Source of the DNA: DATLZB01 sp035574175
GTDB taxonomy: Bacteria; Pseudomonadota; Alphaproteobacteria; Rhizobiales; Hyphomicrobiaceae
DNA length: 25,326 nucleotides
Assembly: GCA_035574175.1 (NCBI GenBank)
Contig: DATLZB010000092.1
Span: 1-25,326 of the forward strand
Direction: 5' to 3'
The notes under the pieces are model-generated. The model worked only from the letters and a program-made list of their open reading frames with translations. It did not search any database and was not told the origin of the DNA. The translations under genes and the position numbers were made by a program. Below are positions 7,285 through 17,526 of the stretch, piece by piece. Within the stretch, counting starts at the first letter, position 1; each line of letters begins with the position of its first letter.

Positions 7285-7305
7285 CGTTTCGTTGTTGGTG
7301 GAGTG

Positions 7306-7860
7306 ATGAATAGCGGGTACAGGTCATCGGGCGTTGTCGGCGAAGCGCCGGTCGCGATCTCTTTCGGCGAGCGCTTCACCAAGTCGGAGCAATTCAATCA
7401 AGTCTTCAACGAGGGCATGGCGCTGGTCGAGCGGACCGCCGCCTACCTTGAGGGCGAAGGCCGCAGAGAAGCCCGCAGGCTGAAGCCGCCGTTCAACATC
7501 GCCTACGCCAACGAGAGCATGCGGCTCACCACGCGCCTGCTTGAGCTCGCGTCCTGGCTGCTGATACGTCGTGCATTGAGAAACGGTGAGATCACTGCTG
7601 ACGAGGCGGCACGCAAGCGCACGCGGCTCCGTCTCGATTTTGGTGCTCAAACCGAGAGCGTGCACGCTGCCGGCCTGCCGGCCGGATTGCGCGTCCTCAT
7701 CCAGGAGAGCCGCCAGCTTTGGGAGCGCATCGTTCAGCTCGACCGCGCCATGCTGATCGTCGCGGATGGCGCTCGTGCCGGAGAGAATCCGGTCGCCAAG
7801 CAGCTCGAGCGTTTGGAGCTCGCCTTCGCCCACGGCGACGGCGGTTCCGCCCGCAGCTGA
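7306..7860 (+). CDS. rcdA: RcdA / DUF1465 protease adaptor
   Basis: The protein has 184 residues. The DUF1465 core is visible as F--S--F---F-EGM-LVERTAAYLEGEGR (about 25-53), then helical NIAYANESMRLTTRLLELASWLLIRRALRNGEIT (about 64-97) and LQ/LPAGLRVLIQESRQLWERIVQLD. In Caulobacter, RcdA is a cytoplasmic adaptor in the ClpXP/CpdR/PopA hierarchy that promotes CtrA degradation in the cell cycle. The identification is by family pattern; the role here is by homology. The ATG at 7306 follows GGTGGAG closely. An in-frame TTG at 7207 exists, but it would add a low-complexity EAEAEVE stretch and is unlikely. It converges with yqgE with 16 bases between stops; a 6-bp inverted repeat (CTGACG/CGTCAG, 7857-7862 and 7875-7880) spans both stop codons. 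Confidence 0.85.
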   Translation: MNSGYRSSGVVGEAPVAISFGERFTKSEQFNQVFNEGMALVERTAAYLEGEGRREARRLKPPFNIAYANESMRLTTRLLELASWLLIRRALRNGEITADEAARKRTRLRLDFGAQTESVHAAGLPAGLRVLIQESRQLWERIVQLDRAMLIVADGARAGENPVAKQLERLELAFAHGDGGSARS

Positions 7861-7876
7861 CGCTACGCCGTCTCCG

Positions 7877-8497
7877 TCAGGCGTGCCCGACGTCGTTGAC
7901 GAGGTGCGATGGGTCGATGCCGATTTTTGAGAGCGCCCGGTCGTACTTCAGCTCCAGGCGCGGGTCGAAGACGATGTCCGCATCGGCCGGGCAGATGAGC
8001 CATCCGTTGGCCTGAATCTCGCTCTCGAGCTGACCGGGCGCCCAACCTGCATAGCCGAGCGCCAGGATCGCCTGGCCTGGTCCGCGTCCGTCCGCCATCG
8101 CCTTGAGGATGTCGATGGTGGCGGTCAGGCACACGTCCTTGTCGATCCTGAGCGTTGAGCTCGAGGCATAGTAGTCTGCGCTGTGCAGCACGAAGCCACG
8201 GCCCGTCTCAACCGGGCCGCCGACATGGACGGCCATCGACAGCACGTGCGGCGGCACCGCGTCCTCGCTCCCCTCGTCGACAATGCCGAGCTGTTGCAGC
8301 AGTCCGGTGAAGGTGATGTTCGGGGCGCGCTGGTTGATGATGAGGCCCATTGCGCCCTCCGCGGAGTGCGCGCAAATGTAGACCACCGACCGGGCGAAAC
8401 GCCTGTCGGACATCGACGGCATGGCGATCAGCAACTGTCCGTCGAGGAAGCCGGGGCCTTGACCCTTGTGCCGTCTTGAGGTGCCGCTCATCGCCAT
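7877..8497 (-). CDS. YqgE/AlgH family (UPF0301, DUF179) protein
   Basis: The protein has 206 residues with the family pattern throughout: GQLLIAMPSMSDRRFARSVVYICAHSAEGAMGLIINQ (20-56), VHVGGPVETGRGFVLHS (91-106) and LGYAGWAPGQLESEIQANGWL (147-167). This cytoplasmic family has no settled biochemical role; AlgH was linked to alginate regulation in Pseudomonas. Reading upstream of 8497 is open, but no family pattern is found there, and ATG 8497 (MAMSGTSRR) or ATG 8491 is the sensible start; neither has a clear Shine-Dalgarno. It is divergent from the DsbD-alpha-like gene, a pairing I associate with Hyphomicrobiales genomes. Confidence 0.9.
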   Translation of the reverse strand: MAMSGTSRRHKGQGPGFLDGQLLIAMPSMSDRRFARSVVYICAHSAEGAMGLIINQRAPNITFTGLLQQLGIVDEGSEDAVPPHVLSMAVHVGGPVETGRGFVLHSADYYASSSTLRIDKDVCLTATIDILKAMADGRGPGQAILALGYAGWAPGQLESEIQANGWLICPADADIVFDPRLELKYDRALSKIGIDPSHLVNDVGHA

Positions 8498-8623
8498 GAG
8501 ACTAGACTGAGGAAGATGCGGCTGTGAAGGCGGTAAATCGCATCGAGCATCTGAAACGGTGTGAAGGTCGTGCTCAGGCACTCGTGATTTGCAGCCATTG
8601 CGGTCAGCGCTAATTAACGGCAG

Positions 8624-9502
8624 ATGACTGATGCTCGCAGGAACATGGCCTACCCGCACAGAACGCCAGGCTGGCTGCTCCTGGGTGCGCTCCTGTCTTT
8701 GGCGCAACCCGCCGCCGCATCGGGCTTGGCGACGCCATGGCAGCATGGTCACGGTTCGAGCGCCAGGTTGCTCGTCGGCAGCAGCCCCGAAGCCGACGGC
8801 TCCGTGCGCCTTCTGGCGGGGGTCGAAATTAGGTTGGCGGATGGTTGGAAGACCTATTGGCGCCAGCCGGGCGACTCCGGCGGCATTCCGCCGCGCTTCG
8901 ACTGGACCGGTTCCGTCAACCTCTCCGGCGCTCGCGTGCTCTATCCCGCCCCAGAGCGCTTGAGCGACCCGACGGGCGAGTCGATCGGTTACAAGAAGAG
9001 CGTGATCTTTCCCGTAGAGCTCACCCCGGCCAACCCGACGCAACCGATGCACCTCAAGCTGGCTTTCGAATATGGCATCTGCCGCGAAATTTGCGTTCCG
9101 GCCGAGGCGCGGTTCGAGGTCACCATTGCGCCGGGTGCGGTGACTGGCCTCCAAGCGGAGCTGGCGAGAATGATTGCGCGGGTGCCGCGCGCCGCAAGCG
9201 CCTTCGGGGCCGGCGCTCCCGCACTTGTGGCAGCGAGAGCCGTTCTCACCGGCTCTGCTCCAAAACTGACCTTCGAAGTCGCCGTGCCCGGAGGCACTGC
9301 CGGCGCCGACCTGTTCGTCGAGGCGCCGGACGGCCTCTACCTGCCGATGGCCGCGAAGGTCGGCGAGGCAGCGCCGGATCGCGCACTATTTTCGATCGAC
9401 CTGAGCCGCGGTGCCGAAATAGATCGTTTGAAGGGGGTGACCCTGCGCCTGACGATCGTCGGTGCCGGCGGCATGGTGGAGACGACCTGGAAGGTCGAGT
9501 AA
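8624..9502 (+). CDS. periplasmic DsbD N-terminal (alpha) domain-like protein
   Basis: The protein has 292 residues. A signal peptide (WLLLGALLSLAQPAAAS, about 17-33) is followed by a beta-rich domain with GWKTYWRQPGDSGGIPP (74-90), YPAPERL and GICREICVPAEA. The last carries Cys153 and Cys157, matching the paired cysteines of the DsbD alpha domain that pass electrons to periplasmic thiol proteins. Unlike full DsbD there is no transmembrane beta domain or thioredoxin gamma domain, so it must take electrons from another membrane partner (such as a CcdA-type protein) not present here. About 130 residues follow the cysteine motif and are unassigned. ATG 8645 has AGGA upstream and is an alternative start that gives the same mature protein. 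It converges with yejF. Confidence 0.82.
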   Translation: MTDARRNMAYPHRTPGWLLLGALLSLAQPAAASGLATPWQHGHGSSARLLVGSSPEADGSVRLLAGVEIRLADGWKTYWRQPGDSGGIPPRFDWTGSVNLSGARVLYPAPERLSDPTGESIGYKKSVIFPVELTPANPTQPMHLKLAFEYGICREICVPAEARFEVTIAPGAVTGLQAELARMIARVPRAASAFGAGAPALVAARAVLTGSAPKLTFEVAVPGGTAGADLFVEAPDGLYLPMAAKVGEAAPDRALFSIDLSRGAEIDRLKGVTLRLTIVGAGGMVETTWKVE

Positions 9503-9519
9503 CGCCCGCTCTGCTTGCC

Positions 9520-11154
<1,635 letters not shown>

Positions 11155-11167
11155 CGGGCTTCGTCTC

Positions 11168-12415
11168 TCAGCGGAACGTCTTTCTCGGATCGAGCGCGTC
11201 GCGCACGGCCTCGCCGATGAAGATCAGCAGGGAGAGGATGATGGCGATGGAGAAGAAGGCGGTGAGTCCGAGCCAGGGCGCCTGCAGGTTGGCCTTGCCC
11301 TGGGCAAGCAGCTCGCCGAGAGACGGCGATCCGGGAGGCAGGCCGAGCCCCAGGAAGTCGAGTGCGGTGAGCGCGGTGATGGAGCCGGACAGGAGGAAGG
11401 GGAGGAAGGTCAGCGTCGCCACCATGGCGTTGGGCAACAGGTGTTTGAACATGATTTTCGTATCGGAGAGCCCCAGCGCCCGCGCCGCTGTGATGTACTC
11501 GAAGTTGCGCCCCCGCAGGAACTCGGCCCGCACCAGTCCGACGAGAGATACCCACTCGAACAGCAGCAGCACGCCGAGCAACGTCCAGAATCCCGGCACC
11601 AGCACCGACGAGATGATGATCAGCACGTAGAGGGAGGGGATCGACGACCAGATCTCGAGGATGCGCTGGAAGATGAGGTCGACCTTGCCGCCGAAGTAAC
11701 CCTGCACGGCCCCAGCAACGATGCCGATCACCGAGGAAAGGACCGTGAGCAGAATGCCGAACAGCAGCGAGATCCTCAAACCGTAGATTACCCGCGCGAC
11801 CACGTCGCGGCCGCCGTCGTCGGTACCGAGCCAGTTTCGGTTGCCGATCTCCTGGTAGCGTGCGATCTGCTCAGGGCTTGCCTCGCAGAACTCGCCGCTC
11901 GAGGCCCACGGTGGCGGCGCTGGGAACCCGAGGCAGCGGCCCTGGGCGCCCTTGATGCGCGGGTAGTCCTTGTTGATCGAGGAATAGGAGTAGCGTATCG
12001 GCGGCCAGATCATCCAGCCGTTCTCGTTGATCTCGTTGTAGATCAGCGGGTCCTTGTAATCGGTGATGGCGTAGAACCCCCCGAACTTGGACTCTGGATA
12101 GTCAACGAAGGCCGGGAATAGCAGCTCGCCCTTGTAGCTGGCGATGATCGGCTTATCGTTGGCAATGAGTTCCGCGAACAGGCTTACGACGAAGATGGCG
12201 AGGAAAATCCACAAGCTCCAGTAGCCGCGCTTGTTGGACCGGAAGTTCTCCCAGCGGCGCCGGTTGATGGGCGATCGCAGCGTGTGGCCGATGCGGCCCA
12301 ACATCCGCATCGGCGCCGTAGCGGCTCTGAAGGCGAACCCCGCGCTCTTACGGGAAAGCTGAGCCCCTCGCCCGAGTGTTCCCTCCGATGTCGTCCGCGC
12401 GTCCATACCTCTCAC
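11168..12415 (-). CDS. yejE: oligopeptide ABC importer permease (YejE)
   Basis: The protein has 415 residues. After an N-terminal extension of about 50 residues the YejE pattern begins: RRRWENFRSNKRGYWSLWIF, AELIANDKP, FGGFYAITDYKDP, NENGWMIWPPIRY. It then continues with NWLGTDDGGRDVVARVIYG, the permease helices, the EAA loop (AARALGLSDTKIMFKHLLPNAM) and SLGELLAQGKANLQAPWLG. As I recall it, E. coli YejE is about 75 residues shorter. The excess is the N-terminal extension and a periplasmic insert (about 155-190) with Cys161 and Cys177, which could form a disulfide. The GTG at 12415 overlaps the yejB stop (GTGA) and is coupled; ATG 12406 is an alternative start. Confidence 0.92.
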   Translation of the reverse strand: MRGMDARTTSEGTLGRGAQLSRKSAGFAFRAATAPMRMLGRIGHTLRSPINRRRWENFRSNKRGYWSLWIFLAIFVVSLFAELIANDKPIIASYKGELLFPAFVDYPESKFGGFYAITDYKDPLIYNEINENGWMIWPPIRYSYSSINKDYPRIKGAQGRCLGFPAPPPWASSGEFCEASPEQIARYQEIGNRNWLGTDDGGRDVVARVIYGLRISLLFGILLTVLSSVIGIVAGAVQGYFGGKVDLIFQRILEIWSSIPSLYVLIIISSVLVPGFWTLLGVLLLFEWVSLVGLVRAEFLRGRNFEYITAARALGLSDTKIMFKHLLPNAMVATLTFLPFLLSGSITALTALDFLGLGLPPGSPSLGELLAQGKANLQAPWLGLTAFFSIAIILSLLIFIGEAVRDALDPRKTFR

Positions 12416-13518
12416 ACCTCCCGGCTCTCAAAGTCGATGCGCGGATCGACCAGCGTATAGATAAAATCGGAGAGCAGATTGATGAGGAGGCCGAGCAGCG
12501 AGAAGATATAGAGCGTGGCGAACACCACCGGATAGTCCCGGTTGATGATGCTCTCGAAGCCGAGCAGGCCGAGCCCATCGAGCGAGAAGATCGTCTCAAT
12601 GAGCAACGCGCCGCGAAAGAAGGCTCCGATGAAGGTGCCGGGGAAGCCGGCAATGATCAGCAGCATGGCATTGCGGAATACGTGGCCGTAGAGCACCTGC
12701 CGCTCGGTCAACCCCTTGGCGCGCGCCGTCAGCACGTATTGCTTGCGGATCTCGTCGAGAAACGAATTCTTGGTGAGAAACGCCATGGTGGTGAACGCGC
12801 CGAGCGCAATAGCGATGAGAGGCAGCGTCAGGTGCCAGAAGTAGTCGACAACCTTGCCCCACAGTGAAAGCTCCTCCCAGTTCTCGGAGACGAGGCCGCG
12901 CGAGGGGAAGACCTGCATGAACGACCCGCCGGCGAACAGCACCAAGAGCAACACCGCGACGAGAAAGCCCGGCACCGCATAGCCGACAACCAGCACGCCG
13001 CTGGTCCAGGCGTCGAACGGCTCGCCGTCGCGCACGGCCTTGCGGATGCCGAGCGGAACCGAGACGAGGTAGGTGAGCAGAGTCATCCAGATCCCGAGCG
13101 AAATCGAGACCGGGAGTTTCTCCTTGATGAGCTGCAGTACGCTCGTGTCGCGGAAATAGCTCTTGCCGAAATCGAACACGAGATAGTTCTGCATCATCAG
13201 CAGAAACCGCTCGTGCGCTGGCTTGTCGAAGCCGAACTGCTTTTCGAGCTGCTTGATGAACTCCGGGTCGAGGCCCTGTGCGCCACGGTACTTGGAGGCA
13301 GTCGCATCCGCGGCGGGTTGTCCGCCTCCCCCAAACATTGTATCGCTCTGTCCGCCGCCGATCCGCGCTGTGGCCGAAGTGTCGGTGCCGGACAACTTGG
13401 CGATCACCTGCTCGACCGGTCCGCCGGGGGCGAACTGGATGACGGCGAAGCTGATCACCATGATGCCGAACACTGTCGGGATAACGAGGAGCAGGCGCTT
13501 GATGAGATAAGCGGTCAT
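12412..13518 (-). CDS. yejB: oligopeptide ABC importer permease (YejB)
   Basis: The protein has 368 residues, close to the family's usual length. It matches YejB from end to end: MTAYLIKRLLLVIPTVFGIM, FAPGGPVEQVIAKL, a Gly/Ala-rich periplasmic loop, YRGAQGLDPEFIKQLEKQFGFDKPAHERF, PVSISLGIWMTLLTYLVSVPLGIRKAVRDG, NSFLDEIRKQYVLTARAKGLTERQVLYGHVFRNAML (EAA loop) and DYPVVFATLYIFSLLGLLINLLSDFIYTLVDPRIDF. About six membrane helices form half of the inner-membrane channel with YejE. It starts 33 bases after the stop of the second binding protein and overlaps yejE by four bases. Confidence 0.94.
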   Translation of the reverse strand: MTAYLIKRLLLVIPTVFGIMVISFAVIQFAPGGPVEQVIAKLSGTDTSATARIGGGQSDTMFGGGGQPAADATASKYRGAQGLDPEFIKQLEKQFGFDKPAHERFLLMMQNYLVFDFGKSYFRDTSVLQLIKEKLPVSISLGIWMTLLTYLVSVPLGIRKAVRDGEPFDAWTSGVLVVGYAVPGFLVAVLLLVLFAGGSFMQVFPSRGLVSENWEELSLWGKVVDYFWHLTLPLIAIALGAFTTMAFLTKNSFLDEIRKQYVLTARAKGLTERQVLYGHVFRNAMLLIIAGFPGTFIGAFFRGALLIETIFSLDGLGLLGFESIINRDYPVVFATLYIFSLLGLLINLLSDFIYTLVDPRIDFESREV

Positions 13519-13551
13519 CGCGGAAGGCTGCTTCGGTCCTTGTGGTTTGGC

Positions 13552-15372
13552 TCACTGCTGCTTCAGTTTCGCAGCTTTCTCGGCGTCGTACCACCAGGTG
13601 TCCTCGATCCCGCGGTCGTACTTGGGTTGAACCTTTGGCCGCGAGAACTTGTTCCAGTAGGCGATGTTGTGCACCGCCTTGTACCAGTTCGATACCCAAT
13701 AGTGCCCGGCCCGCAGAACTCGGTCGAGAGCCCGCGCGGCCGTAACGAGCTCGCCGCGACTGCGGGCGGCGATGACCATTTCGATGAGGCTATCGACGAC
13801 GGGATCGCGAATGCCGGCGAGGTTGAAACTGCCGGGCGTATTGGCGGCCTCGCTGCTGAACATGTTTCTGAGCTCAACGCCCGGCGTCAGCGACATGGCA
13901 AAGCGGGCAGTGCGGATATCGTAGTCGTAAGACTTTGTGCGACGCTCGAACTGCGCGTGATCGACGCGCCGTACGCTCGTCGTCACGCCGACGGCCTGCA
14001 GGTTTTTCACGTAAGGGCCTAGGATGCGCTCGCTCGTCGGGTCCTCAATCAAGAACTCGACCTCGAGCACCTCGCCCTTGGCGTTGAAGCGCTTGCCGCC
14101 CTTGAGCGTCCAGCCCGCCTCGGTCAGCAGGCGCGCCGCCTCGCGCAGCAGCCGCCGGTCTGCGCCGGAGCCGTCGGACACCGGCGGCACATAGGCGTCC
14201 TCGAACACCTCGGGCGAAAGCTGGGTGCGAAACGGCTCGAGCAGCGCCAGTTCTTCCTGGGGCGGCTTGCCGACCGCCTTCATGTCCGAGTTCTCGAAGT
14301 AGCTCGTTGTGCGCTTGTAGAGGCTGTAGAACAGGTTGTTGTTGGTGAATTCGAAGTCGAAGGCGTAGTCGAAGGCCTTGCGCACGCGCACGTCCTGGAA
14401 CTTGGCCCGCCGCGTATTGAGGAAGAAGCCCTGCGTGCCGGCCGGCCGCTCGTCCGGCAGATCGAGCAGCACCATCCGCCCTTCCTTGACCGCCGGAATG
14501 TTGTAAGCCGTAGCCCAGTCGCGCGAGGTGAACTCCTCCCGCAAGTCGAACGCGCCCGCTTTGAAGCTTTCCAGCGCCGCCGTGCGGTCACGGTAATACT
14601 CGTAGCGGATCTCATCGAAATTGTAGCGTCCGCGATTGACGTTGAGGTCCTTCGCCCAATAGTCGGGCCGGCGCACGTAGGTTACGTAGGTGCCCTGCCT
14701 GAAATCGCCGATCTTGTATGGTCCGGAGCCGAGCGGCGGCTCGAGCGTGGTGGCATCGAACTCCCGCGTCGCATAGTAGGCCCTGGAAAAGATCGGCAGC
14801 CCGGCGACGACGAGCGGCAGGTCGCGTACCAGTTTCCCCTTGAAGGTGTAACGGATGGCGTGAGGGTGGATCACTTCCGCCGCCTCCACGTCTCGCAGCC
14901 GCAGACTGAACGCCGGGTGCCCCTTCTCCTTTAGAACCTTGAAAGAGAAAGCGACGTCCTCGGCGGTGAGCGGCGAACCGTCGGCGAACTTCGCCTCGGG
15001 GCGGAGTCGAAACGTCACCGAGCGCTTGTCGGCTGCGATGTCGGCGTCCTTGGCGACGAGGCCATAGAGGGAGCTAGGTTCGTCGGCGGCCGCCACCATC
15101 AGACTGTCGAAGATGAGCTCAAGTCCTTGCGCCGCGTCGCCTTTGAGGATGTATCCGTTGAAGCTGTCGAAGGTGGAGATGGCGCCGACCCCCATGGTTG
15201 CCAGCCGCCCGCCCTTCGGCGCGTCGGGATTGACGTAGTCGAAATGGGCAAACTCTTGCGGGTACTTGAGGTCGCCAAACGTCGACAGGCCATGCCGCGG
15301 CTCGGCGAGGGCAGCCGCTCCGGCGAGCCACAGCCCGGTCGCCAGCGCGAGACAATATGCTTTGCTCGGCAA
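13552..15372 (-). CDS. YejA-type extracellular solute-binding protein (second copy)
   Basis: The protein has 606 residues from a TTG at 15372, a family 5 peptide-binding protein. The signal peptide LPSKAYCLALATGLWLAGAAALAE is followed by HFDYVNPDAPKGGRLATMG, LIFDSLMVAAADEPSSLYGLVA, FRLRPEAKFADGSPLTAEDVAFSF and, late, an FNLAGIRDPVVDSLIEMVIAA block and HNIAYWNKFSRPKVQPKYDRGIEDTWWYD. It captures peptides in the periplasm for YejBEF. The TTG is preferred because GGAGAG lies about 6 bases upstream; in-frame GTG 15390 lacks a ribosome site. Only 20 bases separate it from the preceding paralogue. Its motif order parallels that neighbour closely, so the two arose by duplication. Confidence 0.88.
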   Translation of the reverse strand: MPSKAYCLALATGLWLAGAAALAEPRHGLSTFGDLKYPQEFAHFDYVNPDAPKGGRLATMGVGAISTFDSFNGYILKGDAAQGLELIFDSLMVAAADEPSSLYGLVAKDADIAADKRSVTFRLRPEAKFADGSPLTAEDVAFSFKVLKEKGHPAFSLRLRDVEAAEVIHPHAIRYTFKGKLVRDLPLVVAGLPIFSRAYYATREFDATTLEPPLGSGPYKIGDFRQGTYVTYVRRPDYWAKDLNVNRGRYNFDEIRYEYYRDRTAALESFKAGAFDLREEFTSRDWATAYNIPAVKEGRMVLLDLPDERPAGTQGFFLNTRRAKFQDVRVRKAFDYAFDFEFTNNNLFYSLYKRTTSYFENSDMKAVGKPPQEELALLEPFRTQLSPEVFEDAYVPPVSDGSGADRRLLREAARLLTEAGWTLKGGKRFNAKGEVLEVEFLIEDPTSERILGPYVKNLQAVGVTTSVRRVDHAQFERRTKSYDYDIRTARFAMSLTPGVELRNMFSSEAANTPGSFNLAGIRDPVVDSLIEMVIAARSRGELVTAARALDRVLRAGHYWVSNWYKAVHNIAYWNKFSRPKVQPKYDRGIEDTWWYDAEKAAKLKQQ

Positions 15373-15392
15373 TCTGCTCTCCGTTCGCACGC

Positions 15393-17261
15393 CTATTGTG
15401 ACCCGGAAGCCGCGAGCTTGTCCGCCGCGGTCTTGTCGAACCACCAGATCCTTTCGAAACTTGAGGTCTGGGACGGCAGCTTCGCCGGACGACCAAATTT
15501 GTTCCAGTAGGCGAGCCGTTCATAAGGGTAGTACCAAAGGGGCACGACGTAGTAGTTCCACAAAAGCACGCGGTCGAGTGCCCGGGTGGCGGCGACCAGC
15601 TCCGGTCGATCCTTGGCGAAGATGATGCGGTCGATCAGCTTGTCGATCGCCGGGTTCTTGATACCGATGGCGTTGCGGCTCCCTTCCTGATCGGCGGCGG
15701 CCGAGCCCCAGAAGAACCGCTGTTCGTTGCCTGGAGATTCCGATTGCGCGAACCCCATCGTGGTGATGTCGTAGTCGAACGACCGCCGCCGGCGCTGGTA
15801 TTGCGCGGAGTCGACGATGCGCACCGACGCATCGATGCCGAGCTTCTTCAGATCGTCGATGTAACGCAGCGTGTGGCGCTCGAAGGTTGGCGAGTTGAGC
15901 AGGAACTCGACCTTCAGTGTCTCCCCGCGTGCGTTCCTGAGCAGCGGGCCCTGCAGCGACCAGCCCGCTTCGCGCAGGAGCCTGGCGGCCTCGGCCAGAT
16001 TGCGCCGATGCTCTGCGTCGGGGCCGCCGACCGAATTGCGGTATTCCTTGCTGAACACCTCCGGCGGCACCTCGTTTTGGACTTCCTTCAGGATCTCGAG
16101 CTCGGTACCCTTGGGTAGGCCAGTCGCCTTGAGCTCGGAGTTCTCGAAGTAGCTGGCTGTGCGCGTGTACTCTGAGTAGAGAAGCTGCTCGTTGATGGCC
16201 TCGAAGTTGAAGGCAAGGTTAAATGCGCGCCTCACACGCACGTCCTGGAACTGCGGCCGCCGCAGGTTGAAACCGAACGCCTGCATGGGGGCCACACGCT
16301 TCACCGGAATACGCTCGAGCTTAACCTGTCCGCGCTTGACCGCCGGGAAGTTGTACTCCGTCGCCCAGGCCTTGGCTGAGTTCTCCTCCCAGTAGTCGAT
16401 CGCTCCCGACTTGAAGCCCTCGAATGCCGCGGTCCGCTCCCGATAGTACTCGTATCTGAGGATGTCGAAGTTCCACTGGCCCTTCGCTACCGGCAGGTCC
16501 TTGGCCCACCAATCGGCGACCCGCTCGTAGGTGATGGAGCGGCCGCGGTCGACCTCCTTGATGCGGTAGGGACCCGAGCCAAGTGGGATCTCGAGCGTCG
16601 ACTTGGAAACGTCGCGCGCTTCGCCCGTCGCCGTCTTGCCCTCCCAGAAATGCCGTGGCAGCACTTGCAGCTGGCCCATGATCTGCGGCAGCTCACGGTT
16701 GCCTGTGACATCGAAGGTGAAGGTCACCTCGCGTTCGCCGCTCTTTTTGCCGCCCACCACGTTCCGGTAGTAGTGCGCGATCTGCGGGTTGGCTTTCTTC
16801 AGCGCCTCGAAGGAGAAGATGACGTCCTCCGGCGTGATCGGCCTGCCGTCGTGGAAGCGGGCGCCCTCACGCAGCCCAAAGGTCACCGATGAATAGTCGG
16901 GCGGGAACGAAACCCACTCCGCCACGAGCCCGTACTCTGCCGACGGCTCGTCCGGGCTGCCAACCATCAGAGAATCGTAGATCAGGCCTATCCCTGCCGC
17001 GCTTTCGCCTTGAATGCTGAAGGGATTGAGGCTGTCGAACGAGCCCTCCTCCCATTGTCGCACCATGCCGCCCTTCGGGGCATCCGGATTAACCCAGTCG
17101 AAGTGCTTGAAGTCAGGTCCGAACCGCGGCGGCTCGACGAGCGACAGCGCGTGGTGGCGTTGGGGGGCGACAGCTTCCTGCGCAAGCGACGGCAAAGATG
17201 CGAAGAGCGCCAAGAAGATCAATGCACCGGTCGGGACATGAAGCGGACCGCGAGAGGCCAT
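15393..17261 (-). CDS. yejA: YejA-type extracellular solute-binding protein (first copy)
   Basis: The protein has 622 residues. The signal peptide is MASRGPLHVPTGALIFLALF continuing to SLAQ (cleavage near 27). The family 5 binding domain shows FKHFDWVNPDAPKGGMVRQWEEGSFDSLNPF, LIYDSLMVGSPDEPSAEYGLVAEWV, FGLREGARFHDGRPITPEDVIFSFEAL, GSGPYRIKEVDRGRSITYERVADWWAKDLP and a terminal YERLAYWNKFGRPAKLP. These are standard YejA/SBP_bac_5 features for periplasmic oligopeptide capture. It is the first gene of the five-gene importer operon; 265 bases separate it from cycM and should carry the promoter. Upstream in-frame reading to 17402 is rejected because only the 17261 ATG gives a clean signal peptide. 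Confidence 0.9.
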   Translation of the reverse strand: MASRGPLHVPTGALIFLALFASLPSLAQEAVAPQRHHALSLVEPPRFGPDFKHFDWVNPDAPKGGMVRQWEEGSFDSLNPFSIQGESAAGIGLIYDSLMVGSPDEPSAEYGLVAEWVSFPPDYSSVTFGLREGARFHDGRPITPEDVIFSFEALKKANPQIAHYYRNVVGGKKSGEREVTFTFDVTGNRELPQIMGQLQVLPRHFWEGKTATGEARDVSKSTLEIPLGSGPYRIKEVDRGRSITYERVADWWAKDLPVAKGQWNFDILRYEYYRERTAAFEGFKSGAIDYWEENSAKAWATEYNFPAVKRGQVKLERIPVKRVAPMQAFGFNLRRPQFQDVRVRRAFNLAFNFEAINEQLLYSEYTRTASYFENSELKATGLPKGTELEILKEVQNEVPPEVFSKEYRNSVGGPDAEHRRNLAEAARLLREAGWSLQGPLLRNARGETLKVEFLLNSPTFERHTLRYIDDLKKLGIDASVRIVDSAQYQRRRRSFDYDITTMGFAQSESPGNEQRFFWGSAAADQEGSRNAIGIKNPAIDKLIDRIIFAKDRPELVAATRALDRVLLWNYYVVPLWYYPYERLAYWNKFGRPAKLPSQTSSFERIWWFDKTAADKLAASGSQ

Positions 17262-17526
17262 CGAGCATGGTCTCCGTTGCAATCTTTTCCAACCGACTTC
17301 CCCGCCTGGCTCGACCTGAGCCCTCCCTCGCGCGCTCCGTCGAGGAACGCCCCGCCTTGGATCGAGCCCCGCCTTGGACCGAAAGGGGAAGCCGTGCGTC
17401 ACTATATCGGATTGCGTCGGTGGCGGCCGCCTTCAGCGCATTAAAAATCCGTAATGCACCAAGCCTGGCCAAACGCTCCAAGAATGCCTGCGCCGCTCGG
17501 CCTTGATGGCTCGGCTCGGCCAAGCC

